64,000 nucleotides of DNA from Pseudoalteromonas luteoviolacea NCIMB 1944 (GTDB lineage: Bacteria > Pseudomonadota > Gammaproteobacteria > Enterobacterales > Alteromonadaceae), in NCBI RefSeq assembly GCF_001625565.1, contig NZ_AUXS01000064.1, forward strand, positions 1 to 64,000. The letters run 5' to 3'. Positions within the stretch are counted from its first letter, which is position 1. Every line of letters starts with the position of its first letter. The position numbers were made by a program, and so were the translations under genes. The notes under the pieces were generated by a model. It saw only the letters and a program-made list of their open reading frames with translations. It ran no database searches and had not been told where the DNA came from. Positions 26,883 to 35,058 of this stretch are shown one piece after another.

Positions 26883-27569
26883 ATGGAAATGATGGAACCT
26901 GATATCTCAATGATCGCGGGGTTAATAGCCGATCCTGCCCGATCCAAAATACTGACAGCACTTATGGGTGGCAAAGCTCTCACGGCCACGGAGCTATCTT
27001 TGGAGGCTGATGTCACACCGCAAACCACTAGCAGCCATTTAGCTAAATTACTCGACGGCGAGCTATTACAAGTCAGAAAGCAAGGTCGGCATAAATACTT
27101 TCAGTTAAAGGGGCCACATGTCGCCATAGTGCTGGAGCAACTATTGGTGCTTAGCGCAATATCAACTCCTAAAACTACTACTGGCCCAAAAGATCCGCGT
27201 TTAAAACATGCCAGAGTGTGTTACGACCATTTGGCCGGAGAGCTGGGAGTTCAGTTATATGACGCGCTGGCCAGTGCTGATATGCTTGAAGACTTTGGCG
27301 AACTAACGCGCCTGACTGAAAAAGGAAAAGCCTACTTTGTGAGCCTAGGTGTAGACTTTAAACAGTTTAAGAAAAACAGCCGCCCCGTATGTAAATCATG
27401 CTTGGATTGGAGTGAGCGCCGAAACCATATGGCGGGCCATTTAGGGAATTGGGTACTCAATTATATCTTTGAGAAAAATTGGGCAAAGCAAGATTTAGAT
27501 GCGCGCTCGATTACTTTTACCAACAAAGGCCTTACGGCCTTTAAACGTGCTTTTTTGATAGAAGATTAA
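26883..27569 (+). CDS. ArsR-family winged-helix regulator
   Basis: The 228-residue protein has an ArsR winged helix at about 5-95: IAGLIADPARSKILTALM, LTATELSLEADVTPQTTSSH, LAKLLDGELLQVRKQGRHKY. A C-terminal region follows (CYDHLAGELGVQLYDALAS, and CKSCLDWSERRNHMAGHLG near residue 180), with a CxxC that could bind metal or sense redox. The start is uncertain: ATGs at 26883, 26889 and 26892 are all close and have weak ribosome sites, so a leaderless mRNA is possible. It is divergent from the NIPSNAP operon, with a perfect palindrome between, so it probably represses it. Confidence 0.85.
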   Translation: MEMMEPDISMIAGLIADPARSKILTALMGGKALTATELSLEADVTPQTTSSHLAKLLDGELLQVRKQGRHKYFQLKGPHVAIVLEQLLVLSAISTPKTTTGPKDPRLKHARVCYDHLAGELGVQLYDALASADMLEDFGELTRLTEKGKAYFVSLGVDFKQFKKNSRPVCKSCLDWSERRNHMAGHLGNWVLNYIFEKNWAKQDLDARSITFTNKGLTAFKRAFLIED

Positions 27570-27892
27570 ACTCCCCATACGAACCATAACCGTTCAATAT
27601 TTCGAATTGGAGTTTTTCTTAACTAAGTTTACTCGTCAAACACAATCAGACCATTTCATGTAGAACAATCGAATATTATCTCTGTGAGATTGCTGACAAT
27701 TGTTTGTAACTATAATAGTTTGAACACTTTTTTGTGTATCGATTTTCACGCATTGAGCTGTAATGCTACACCTTGCAACTAACTAATTCGCAGAACCTAC
27801 AAATAAACAGAGATTTTCAACCGTTTTGTGATGCAAATTTAATGTTACCCGCGTATATTGCTCAGTTCTATTTATTTTGTATTAATCGATTT
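27570..27892. other. Intergenic region before the phytase-like gene
   Basis: 323 bases without a convincing gene. A TTG-initiated extension of the downstream frame to 27773 is open but lacks a ribosome site and would bury the signal peptide. The segment must hold the promoter of the downstream gene; none is clear. Confidence 0.45.
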
Positions 27893-28972
27893 ATGCGTAC
27901 TTATTTATTCTTAGCCATCTTGGCACCGTTTTTTGCGTCTTCAGCGCCAATGAAATTAAAGTTTTTGGATGAATTTATTGTCCCAGCTGATCTGCGTGTG
28001 AATGGTGATAAAGTAGGTGGCCTGTCGAGCATTGAATACACAGGTGACCAATATTTACTGATTGTTGATGATGCTAAAAATCCGAGATACCTCGACGCCA
28101 CCATCAATATTAAAGGTAAAAAAATTGAACATGTGCGTTTTGACAAGTCGACAGCGCTTGTTAAAAAAGGCTCAGAAGCTGGTGTGGTTGATCCTGAAAG
28201 CTTACGAATAATACCAAAGAGTAAAAGTCTAGTTTGGTGCAGTGAAGGCAGTGTTAGATATAAACATGCACCAGCAATATTCCTGCAAAATGAACAAGGG
28301 CTGGCGTCATTTGCGCTCCCTAAAATGTTTGAGATCCAAGACAATTCTGGTCCAAGACACAATGCTGTTTTTGAAGGTATTACAGTCGCTCCCTCAGGAG
28401 AAGGTGTCTGGGTATCGATGGAGGGGCCCTTAAAGCAAGATGGTAAAAAAGCCACAGTGCAGCATGGCAGTATGGTGCGCATTTCATACTTCGATTTTGC
28501 CTCTAAACAGATGCAATACCAATTTGCCTATTATCTCGAGCCTCTGGTCAATCGCGCCGAAGCTAAACCCGATGCATTTCGTACCACCGGCCTAGTTGAA
28601 ATATTGCAAATCAGCAAACACCAATTTTTGACCATGGAGCGCTCATTCACAGCTGGAATTTCTGATGGTGGTAATAGCGTCAGTATTTACCTTGTAGATA
28701 TGAAAGAAGCAACAGATATCAAAAACCTCGCCTCTCTACATAAGCAGCAATTCCGGCCAGCCAACAAGACCTTACTGTTAGATATGGAGACAATAAGGCA
28801 ACAAATTGGCTCTAAGCATATTGATAACCTCGAAGGCATCACTTTCGGGCCTATGTTAGAAAACGGTAATCAAAGTTTATTGATGGTATCTGACAACAAT
28901 TTTAATGTGCACGGTAAGCAGTTAAGTCAGATTTTATTGTTTGAAGTAATTACAGGCGGTAAAGCAGGTTAG
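27893..28972 (+). CDS. Secreted esterase-like phytase-family protein
   Basis: From ATG 27893 the product has 359 residues with a signal peptide (MRTYLFLAILAPFFASSAP). The body matches the esterase-like phytase (PF13449) beta-propeller: GGLSSIEYTGDQYLLIVDD, VDPESLRI, FEGITVAPSGEGVWVSMEG, FLTMERSFTAG, IDNLEGITFGPML and LLMVSDNNFN. The family is named by similarity to phytase-like propellers; phosphatase activity is mostly unproven. The start was chosen for the signal peptide, although its ribosome site is weak. After the stop, GTGGCTA (28981-28987) pairs with TAGCCAC (29000-29006), a weak terminator. Confidence 0.8.
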   Translation: MRTYLFLAILAPFFASSAPMKLKFLDEFIVPADLRVNGDKVGGLSSIEYTGDQYLLIVDDAKNPRYLDATINIKGKKIEHVRFDKSTALVKKGSEAGVVDPESLRIIPKSKSLVWCSEGSVRYKHAPAIFLQNEQGLASFALPKMFEIQDNSGPRHNAVFEGITVAPSGEGVWVSMEGPLKQDGKKATVQHGSMVRISYFDFASKQMQYQFAYYLEPLVNRAEAKPDAFRTTGLVEILQISKHQFLTMERSFTAGISDGGNSVSIYLVDMKEATDIKNLASLHKQQFRPANKTLLLDMETIRQQIGSKHIDNLEGITFGPMLENGNQSLLMVSDNNFNVHGKQLSQILLFEVITGGKAG

Positions 28973-29051
28973 CTATTTATGTGGCTAGTACATTAAACTT
29001 AGCCACCACATGCTCGCTGCCTTAAAACACAAAAGTAGCGAGCTCTGGCAC

Positions 29052-29387
29052 TTATTTCAATTCCATCACTTTAATTTGATTGTCTATACCTGTGATATAG
29101 GTAATATCAAACAGCCTGTTATCTTTCAAAAGTACTTGAAACTGGAGTACATATTGGTCTGGGCAATCTCGTCCTAGATCTGTGTGTATCCATTTCATAT
29201 TGACGTCTACTTGATAAATATCAGCAATGTCACTTGGACTGATGGCGTACATGGGTTGCAATGCTTCCACGATTTCATTTTTCGACTCAGTTAGGATCCC
29301 ACCAATATCTGGACGGCAAGCAAGAGCAGGATTAATCGAACTACAAAACAAAAGGAAAATCACGAGGGAGCTAAAATATTGCTTCAT
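29052..29387 (-). CDS. Small secreted protein of unknown function
   Basis: The 111-residue product has a signal peptide ending near ALACRPD. The mature part is about 85 residues, with a predicted beta-rich end (YVLQFQVLLKDNRLFDITYI). Cys24 follows the signal peptide but the preceding residues (ALA) do not make a clear lipobox. Cys75 could pair with it. I do not recognise the family. It converges on the phytase-like gene. Confidence 0.6.
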   Translation of the reverse strand: MKQYFSSLVIFLLFCSSINPALACRPDIGGILTESKNEIVEALQPMYAISPSDIADIYQVDVNMKWIHTDLGRDCPDQYVLQFQVLLKDNRLFDITYITGIDNQIKVMELK

Positions 29388-29565
29388 GAAAATGACCTTT
29401 TATAAAAATAAACCTTACCTGTGCCATCACGAAAAGTAAGTTTAGCTGTTAAATTTGAGTTAGGCGCTAAAATTATGTTGAAACAAAACAGCTAACAAAT
29501 CGCTATCGATTACACAGCCGAACCGCATAAATTAATTACAACATGTGTCATGTTTGGTTCCCGCA

Positions 29566-30531
29566 CTAGCTTGATCTATTTATTAAATTTGCGATTTCAC
29601 ACTTTTCAGGAACGCGTTTTTGACGCTCATCCTTGGCTGAATTCTCTGCGATCAATTCAGACCTCTGTGGCAAATGTTCCGGCAACTTGATATCAGTGAC
29701 AATCCCTAAGTTACTCAGCGCATTTAAAACCCACCATCCGGGGTCTGGCTCGTCTTTGTATAGACCTAACATAGCAGATCCGGGAAAAGCATGGTGATTA
29801 TTGTGCCAAGCCTCCCCCATCGAAAGAAACCCGGCTAAACGGATATTATGTCCTTGTACCGCAGCTCCCTCGACTTTCCATGTACGTTCACCCTGATTAT
29901 GAGCAAAGTAGCCAACTAGCCAATGACCACCAACCGAAATAACCACGCGCAGTGAAACCCCATACAGCACCCAACTCAACCCGCCAAGCCAATAAAGAGG
30001 CATTGCTAAGACCAATTGTTGGCAAAGCCAACTAGATTCCATAAATTGATAAAAACGGCTAGCCAACACGCGAGACTCGATGTTAAAAGTTGGTGGATGA
30101 TCCAGCTTCAAATCACAATTTAATTGCCACCATCCGTCTTTCAGAATTTTTGACCCGTGCAGTAAAAAATCATGACACCGGTTTTGTCTTTGTGCCCAAT
30201 CTCGCAGGTCATGCTGCTTCAACATACCGATGGGACCTGCCATCCCAACCAATACACCGAGATAAACAAAGGTATATTCCATCCATTTTGGACATTGATA
30301 AGAACGATGAATGAGCAATCTATGCATACCCAATGAATGACCAAAGCACAAGGTCACAGCGGTTAATACAAGAAAAACAGCCATCGCAGACCAAGAAAAA
30401 TAAAATGGTGCGACAAATAGCGTTAGGCACAAATTGGCTAAAAACCAAATTGACTTTATTGGACTCCAAACAACAGTGCCTTTCCAAGCACTATCTGGGT
30501 GGGATGCTTTGACTCTATCGCTGTTCTTCAT
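29566..30531 (-). CDS. Membrane fatty acid desaturase
   Basis: From ATG 30531, with AAGGAA upstream, the product has 321 residues. It has several membrane helices and the three histidine regions of acyl-lipid/acyl-CoA desaturases: HSLGMHRLLIH, HDLRDWAQRQNRCHD and EAWHNNHHAFP. The second box is HDLRDW...CHD in place of the common HRxHH, a variant seen in one bacterial subclass as far as I recall. The enzyme would use a di-iron centre to put a double bond in a membrane acyl chain, which fits life in cold sea water. It stands alone between secreted-protein genes. Confidence 0.85.
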   Translation of the reverse strand: MKNSDRVKASHPDSAWKGTVVWSPIKSIWFLANLCLTLFVAPFYFSWSAMAVFLVLTAVTLCFGHSLGMHRLLIHRSYQCPKWMEYTFVYLGVLVGMAGPIGMLKQHDLRDWAQRQNRCHDFLLHGSKILKDGWWQLNCDLKLDHPPTFNIESRVLASRFYQFMESSWLCQQLVLAMPLYWLGGLSWVLYGVSLRVVISVGGHWLVGYFAHNQGERTWKVEGAAVQGHNIRLAGFLSMGEAWHNNHHAFPGSAMLGLYKDEPDPGWWVLNALSNLGIVTDIKLPEHLPQRSELIAENSAKDERQKRVPEKCEIANLINRSS

Positions 30532-30787
30532 AGCTATTCCTTGGTTTTTCTCACACATTTATCAACTTAGGTAACCAAGTTACTTTATCTAAATATGGGG
30601 TATATAAACTTTTTGATTTAAACACACCTTCACTCAACTATGTTAACTCAATCAATTAACAGAACAAACCAAAAATAAAAGCTCAGTAGATGGGTATTCA
30701 ATAAATTTATAAAATACAAGACTGGATAAGAAATCAACTACCCAGCAGTGTCAAACTTACATCTGGGTAGTTGAATATAAAAGGTGC

Positions 30788-31297
30788 TTAAAGCTTAAAT
30801 GGTAATGACGAATGGTGTAGGTTTATCTTGACGTTACCTTCTTTATCTTTGATATAAGCAAATGAATACTCTACTTTAATCTCTTCACCTTTTTTATTAG
30901 TGAAATAGTAATTCCCCATAGATATTGCCGAATCACCATCTGTGATGATCCCTTCGTTTTCCCAACGTACTTTGACATATGGCGCCAATGCAAAACCTTT
31001 GTCTTCAGCCAAATCTTGGCCTACAAAGTAAGACAAAGCCTCTTTTTTAGTTCCTCTGAATTGGTCGACCGATGCCAAAGTTGGTTTAAACAACACTTGC
31101 CCATAATCAAACGCATAAAACCTATCCAAGTGTTTAATTGCAGCTTTTCTTGGGTCCTTTGCCTGGCCAATTTTCACAATCCCTTCACCCCAACCTTTTT
31201 GTGCAGCTTCTACTTCAACAGTAGAAATGGGTCCTGCATTTGCGTTTAGTGAAGCCAATGAAGCAATTGCTATTGAGGTTGCAGCTAACCTTCTCAT
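30788..31297 (-). CDS. Secreted CaMKII-association/SnoaL-like (NTF2 fold) protein
   Basis: The 169-residue protein has a signal peptide (IAIASLASLNANA) and one domain: GWGEGIVKIGQA, AIKHLDRFYAFDYGQVLFKPTLA, ALSYFVGQDLAEDKGFALAP, AISMGNYYFTNKKGEEIKVEYSFAYI and HHSSLPF. This is the bacterial family related to the CaMKII association domain (PF08332). It is highly patterned, which suggests a conserved ligand pocket, but the role is unknown. It is sometimes mislabelled as phosphoribosyl-AMP cyclohydrolase in databases; nothing here supports that. Confidence 0.75.
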   Translation of the reverse strand: MRRLAATSIAIASLASLNANAGPISTVEVEAAQKGWGEGIVKIGQAKDPRKAAIKHLDRFYAFDYGQVLFKPTLASVDQFRGTKKEALSYFVGQDLAEDKGFALAPYVKVRWENEGIITDGDSAISMGNYYFTNKKGEEIKVEYSFAYIKDKEGNVKINLHHSSLPFKL

Positions 31298-31887
31298 ATT
31301 TTTTCCCTTTAATCCAAAAGTTAATTTTTCTATAAATTACTGATCTAAATAGAAGTTCAATTAATTTAACAGAGTCGACTTGCTCTTTCGTGATGGATGC
31401 AAACGTTACAGCCTGACTTTTAAGGCCATCAACGAAAGGTCTAATTACTACATCAGCGTTACGTTATAAAAAAATTAAAGAATTGTAAATTTATAAAGTT
31501 TCAAGTGACTTTCTAACTCGCCAACCATCATGGTAGCGAAGTAGTCGATATTTTAAGAGAAGCTTCAATGGACTCTACTTTTTTCCGTATCAATGCTGTA
31601 TTTGTGTATCCACTTTATCGTTGGGATTACATCAAATAGACGAAATGGGTAACAAAATCACCAGCAGGACAATTGAGTGAAATTGAAGAGGCTTAGATCT
31701 TATGCTTATACAAACATACTTCATAAGATCAGGATTTTATAAAACAACTAAGCGGTTTTGTTAAAAATGACGTTGGGTAACCCCTAATACTATTGATGAA
31801 TTACACCTAATTTCTCAGCTAAAAACTCAAACAAAAAAAGTTAACGGCGATAATATGCAGGTTTTTTGGTATGTGCACCAGATATAA
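31298..31887. other. Intergenic region with one inverted repeat
   Basis: 590 bases hold no convincing gene. GATCTTATG (31696-31704) pairs with CATAAGATC (31722-31730) over a 17-base loop, which may end transcription from the EIIC-EAL gene or be a binding site. A 23-codon frame from 31568 has no clear ribosome site and is not called. Confidence 0.45.
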
Positions 31888-33954
31888 TTACTCTTCAGTC
31901 TCCTCGGTTTTTGTTGTGTCCTCAGCCTTTTTTTCAGCGCCTTTGGTCATAAACAAATAGATTGCCTCTTCAACAGGCATCGCTTTAAAGTATAGAAAGC
32001 CCTGAACACATTCAATATGAGATTGCTTTACAACTTGCTCTTCGTCCGCAGTTTCCACCCCTTCAGCCACCAGCTTGAACCCCAGTTTAGAAATCATTTC
32101 AGACAAATTGGTATATAAAGAAATGGATTTACTGTTCAATTGATCAGGCAATAGACTTCGATCGAGCTTTATTGTTTCAATATTAAGCTTTGATAAAACA
32201 GACAAACAAGAGTAACCAGTGCCAAAGTCGTCCATAGCGCAGTCGATTTTATTCTTCTTAAGCGCATCAACAATCGTTACTGTCTTATTAAAATCTTCTA
32301 TATAACTAGACTCCAATAACTCAACTTCGACTTGACCGGGAAATTTAGCAAATGCTTTGATAATACGTCTATACCCTCCTGTCAGGAGGTTTTGCGGTGA
32401 AATATTAAAACTAATTTTTGGTTTTAACCCATGCTTAGCAAATTGCTCAAGATCGATTTCTAGCTGATCAATCACATAATTATCAATAATATGTAATAGA
32501 TTATGTTGCTCAAGAGTCTCTAAAAACCAAGGCCCAGATACAGTACCGTCTTTATTAGTCAGCCTAAGTAGAGCTTCAAAGCCAACGACTTGTTTGTTGT
32601 ACGGGTTAATTTTGGGTTGATAAAACAGTGTCAATGCACCCTGGTTAAGCGCCTCAGTTACTTCCTTTAGGCTGTGTGCATTAATTTGCTCTTTTCTTTG
32701 TGTTGCACTGAAAGAGCCTTCGGCTCCTTCCTCAATCATACGGCCTGCTGTGTAGCGCTTCATTAACACATCTAGTGCTTTTCCAGACAAATTATTGTCT
32801 CGGTTAGCCTTCAAAAACGGAAAATATATTAAGGCGTTAATCAAAACCAGTGCAACTTGTAGTAGAATCCCTTTTACACTTTCAGTTAACAGCCAACCAT
32901 TAATAAATATAGGCGTAAACCAAGGTATTTCTTCAATATATTGAATGGAAATAAAGCCACTATAAAAAGCAAAATAAGCGATCGATGCATTAACTAAAGG
33001 GCATAATAAAAATGGCAATAAGATGTAAGGGTTAAATACAATTGGCAATGCATAAATCATAACTTCACTAATGTTAAACATAGCCAAAGGTGATGAGATA
33101 ATCGCTATACGCTTTTCATGTTGACCTTTTTTTAAAAACAAAGCAGCAACGATTAAGCCCCAAATACAGCCAGTTCCACCCAAAATAACAAACCCAGTAA
33201 AAAAGTTGTAGCTGATTAAGTCAGGAAGTACATAGTAACTGGTTAATTCGCTAGATACTAAAATATGGTAAGTATTATCCCCATGAACACCGATAAACCA
33301 CAACAAGTGAGATATCAATAATTGCATAGAGAGTTTTTCAAATACATTCCAGTGTGGATTTAGGGATCTCAACCCTTCAACTATGGTTTCAGCAGCCAAA
33401 TCAATATAAGGGAATAACAGCAGCACCACACTAGTCACAATTAAGTAGGGTAAAATTAGATTTAAATGCTTACGCAAAAATAAGCTAATTGAGCTTACGC
33501 CTACTAGGCGGAAAACTTTCAAGCGCTCTAAATAAGACAAAGAATAACAACACACCACAGGCATCAGCAAAGAATACAAAGCACCCATGCGGTGATTAAT
33601 TGCTAAGTCACTACCAGAAATTGTAATGTAACCCGTTGTAGCCGTGAAACAAGTGAAAACTAAAATAGGGCTAGCAATAGTGTGAACTTTAAGGTTTTTT
33701 GATAGGTAGTAACTAAAGGACATCAAGGTGAGTACCGGGAAAATGCCCCATACTAGCGTGTTGAAGTCCTCTAAAAATTGATGCTCAACCCCCTTCATGG
33801 AGATATTGAGCCACTGATTGATCAGTGTGATAACAGAAGCAACTATGAAGAAAGGGATTAACGCAATATAGCCCTCTCGCAGCGAAAGTATCACTGTGTT
33901 AGAGGAAATTTTAAATGCATATTGGTTAAATTTATTCAGCAACGTTCTTGTCAC
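31888..33954 (-). CDS. PTS EIIC-like membrane domain fused to EAL c-di-GMP phosphodiesterase
   Basis: The 688-residue protein starts with a sugar phosphotransferase IIC-type membrane domain (about 1-400, roughly ten helices, with WFIGVHGDNTYHIL resembling the EIIC substrate loop). A linker follows, then an EAL domain (about 430-675). The EAL signature is intact: FEALLR, AMDDFGTGYS, ETIKLDRSLL and VAEGVETADEEQ, so hydrolysis of c-di-GMP is plausible. No EIIA, EIIB or HPr gene is near. The fusion suggests that a carbohydrate or its transport state sets the phosphodiesterase activity, perhaps steering biofilm decisions; that is an inference. The C-terminal tail is strongly acidic and repeats Thr/Glu. 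Confidence 0.88.
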   Translation of the reverse strand: MTRTLLNKFNQYAFKISSNTVILSLREGYIALIPFFIVASVITLINQWLNISMKGVEHQFLEDFNTLVWGIFPVLTLMSFSYYLSKNLKVHTIASPILVFTCFTATTGYITISGSDLAINHRMGALYSLLMPVVCCYSLSYLERLKVFRLVGVSSISLFLRKHLNLILPYLIVTSVVLLLFPYIDLAAETIVEGLRSLNPHWNVFEKLSMQLLISHLLWFIGVHGDNTYHILVSSELTSYYVLPDLISYNFFTGFVILGGTGCIWGLIVAALFLKKGQHEKRIAIISSPLAMFNISEVMIYALPIVFNPYILLPFLLCPLVNASIAYFAFYSGFISIQYIEEIPWFTPIFINGWLLTESVKGILLQVALVLINALIYFPFLKANRDNNLSGKALDVLMKRYTAGRMIEEGAEGSFSATQRKEQINAHSLKEVTEALNQGALTLFYQPKINPYNKQVVGFEALLRLTNKDGTVSGPWFLETLEQHNLLHIIDNYVIDQLEIDLEQFAKHGLKPKISFNISPQNLLTGGYRRIIKAFAKFPGQVEVELLESSYIEDFNKTVTIVDALKKNKIDCAMDDFGTGYSCLSVLSKLNIETIKLDRSLLPDQLNSKSISLYTNLSEMISKLGFKLVAEGVETADEEQVVKQSHIECVQGFLYFKAMPVEEAIYLFMTKGAEKKAEDTTKTEETEE

Positions 33955-34040
33955 AACTCAGTTTTTCTTTTTACATTACCCCAATAAAATTAGAATACAA
34001 TCGCTTATTGCAATTTTTTACTGAAAATAATTCAACCTGA

Positions 34041-34331
34041 TCAGGCGTATATATCAACACCTATTAGAGACTGGATTTCCGAGCGGCGGCTGTCATTTTG
34101 TAAGGCTGAATACGCTTGAACAGCTTTATTTGAGTTGAAGGAAGGTTGATCGTAAATAACCGAGTGCTTATCTTGTCGAAACTGCTCTGCCAGTTTTACA
34201 CCTTGCGAGCTGAACTTGATATCACTGACTTTCTGAGTGTTTTCAGTTGGGCGCGAGTCGTTCTGAGCTTTTAAAACCTGAGACCTAAGCTGGTAAGTAT
34301 CTCTATTTTGAACAACTTGATTAATTTGCAT
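34041..34331 (-). CDS. Small conserved-looking protein of unknown function
   Basis: From ATG 34331 the product has 96 residues (a GTG three bases earlier is an alternative). It is polar, without signal peptide, rich in Gln, Ser and Asn, and ends in SLIGVDIYA. The segment SDIKFSSQGVKLAEQFRQ looks like an amphipathic helix. It is 40 bases downstream of tsaB in the same direction and may be the last gene of the yoaA-tsaB transcript. No family recognised. Confidence 0.5.
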   Translation of the reverse strand: MQINQVVQNRDTYQLRSQVLKAQNDSRPTENTQKVSDIKFSSQGVKLAEQFRQDKHSVIYDQPSFNSNKAVQAYSALQNDSRRSEIQSLIGVDIYA

Positions 34332-34371
34332 CACACGCGCCCATCATTGTGCCTAATTTAAGGATAGCTTT

Positions 34372-35058
34372 CTATTCTCTACCAGGCAACTTTTTCCAAG
34401 TTACAGTGTCTCTCACGTAGTGTGGCTGTGCATCTTGTGCCGAGACAGTATTCTCAGCAGCAAAAGCGATGTCTCCAAGTTCTAACATGTAAGCTGCATT
34501 TGGCAAAGAGATCGAGTCAATGGTAGACACATTGAGTCGCTTTGCATCATCAGCGTAAGTTTGCCAACCAGTTCCAACCCCAGAGACTCCATTAAAGTCA
34601 CCAGTTATTGTATCTGGCTTGATTACAATTTCATTTTGTTTCGCTACAGCATTACCTTGCGTATCTTTGATAAAGTGTCCTAGGTAAATTTCCCCCATAC
34701 GCGCATCAATTGCGCTGATCACTTCATTGCAACCTTTTTCCTTAATAGCTTCTTGTGCCATGGCTTGAAGCGTAGAGATACCAGAGAGTTTTAACCCCGC
34801 TGAATAAGCTAACCCCTGAGCAACAGCAACACCAATCCGCACACCAGTAAAGCTGCCTGGTCCACGGCCGTATACGATCCCATCTAGCTGTTGAAGCGTG
34901 CAATTTGCCTTAGACAATAGCGTATCTACAAGCGGAAGAATTTTCTGACTATGCTGTTGGGGACACACTTCAAAATGAGTAAACGTGTTGCCTTCGAAAT
35001 GTAGGGCAAGACTTAAAGCTTCTGTTGAAGCGTCTATTGCTAGCAAATTATATTTCAT
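34372..35058 (-). CDS. tsaB: tRNA threonylcarbamoyladenosine biosynthesis protein TsaB
   Basis: The 228-residue ASKHA-fold protein shows LLAIDASTEALSLAL at the start and the signature GRGPGSFTGVRIGVAVAQGLAY. TsaB joins TsaD and TsaE to put the threonylcarbamoyl group on A37 of ANN-decoding tRNAs; TsaB is the dimerisation partner that activates TsaD. Its ATG overlaps the stop of the helicase gene by 11 bases. The yoaA-tsaB order is the same as in Escherichia coli, which supports both names. Confidence 0.93.
   Translation of the reverse strand: MKYNLLAIDASTEALSLALHFEGNTFTHFEVCPQQHSQKILPLVDTLLSKANCTLQQLDGIVYGRGPGSFTGVRIGVAVAQGLAYSAGLKLSGISTLQAMAQEAIKEKGCNEVISAIDARMGEIYLGHFIKDTQGNAVAKQNEIVIKPDTITGDFNGVSGVGTGWQTYADDAKRLNVSTIDSISLPNAAYMLELGDIAFAAENTVSAQDAQPHYVRDTVTWKKLPGRE

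Noticed and set aside
27773..27892. N-terminal extension of the phytase-like protein from a TTG
   Set aside because: It would put 40 residues before an evident signal peptide and has no ribosome site.
31568..31639. 23-codon frame in the gap before the EIIC-EAL gene
   Set aside because: No clear ribosome site and no paralogue; indistinguishable from chance.
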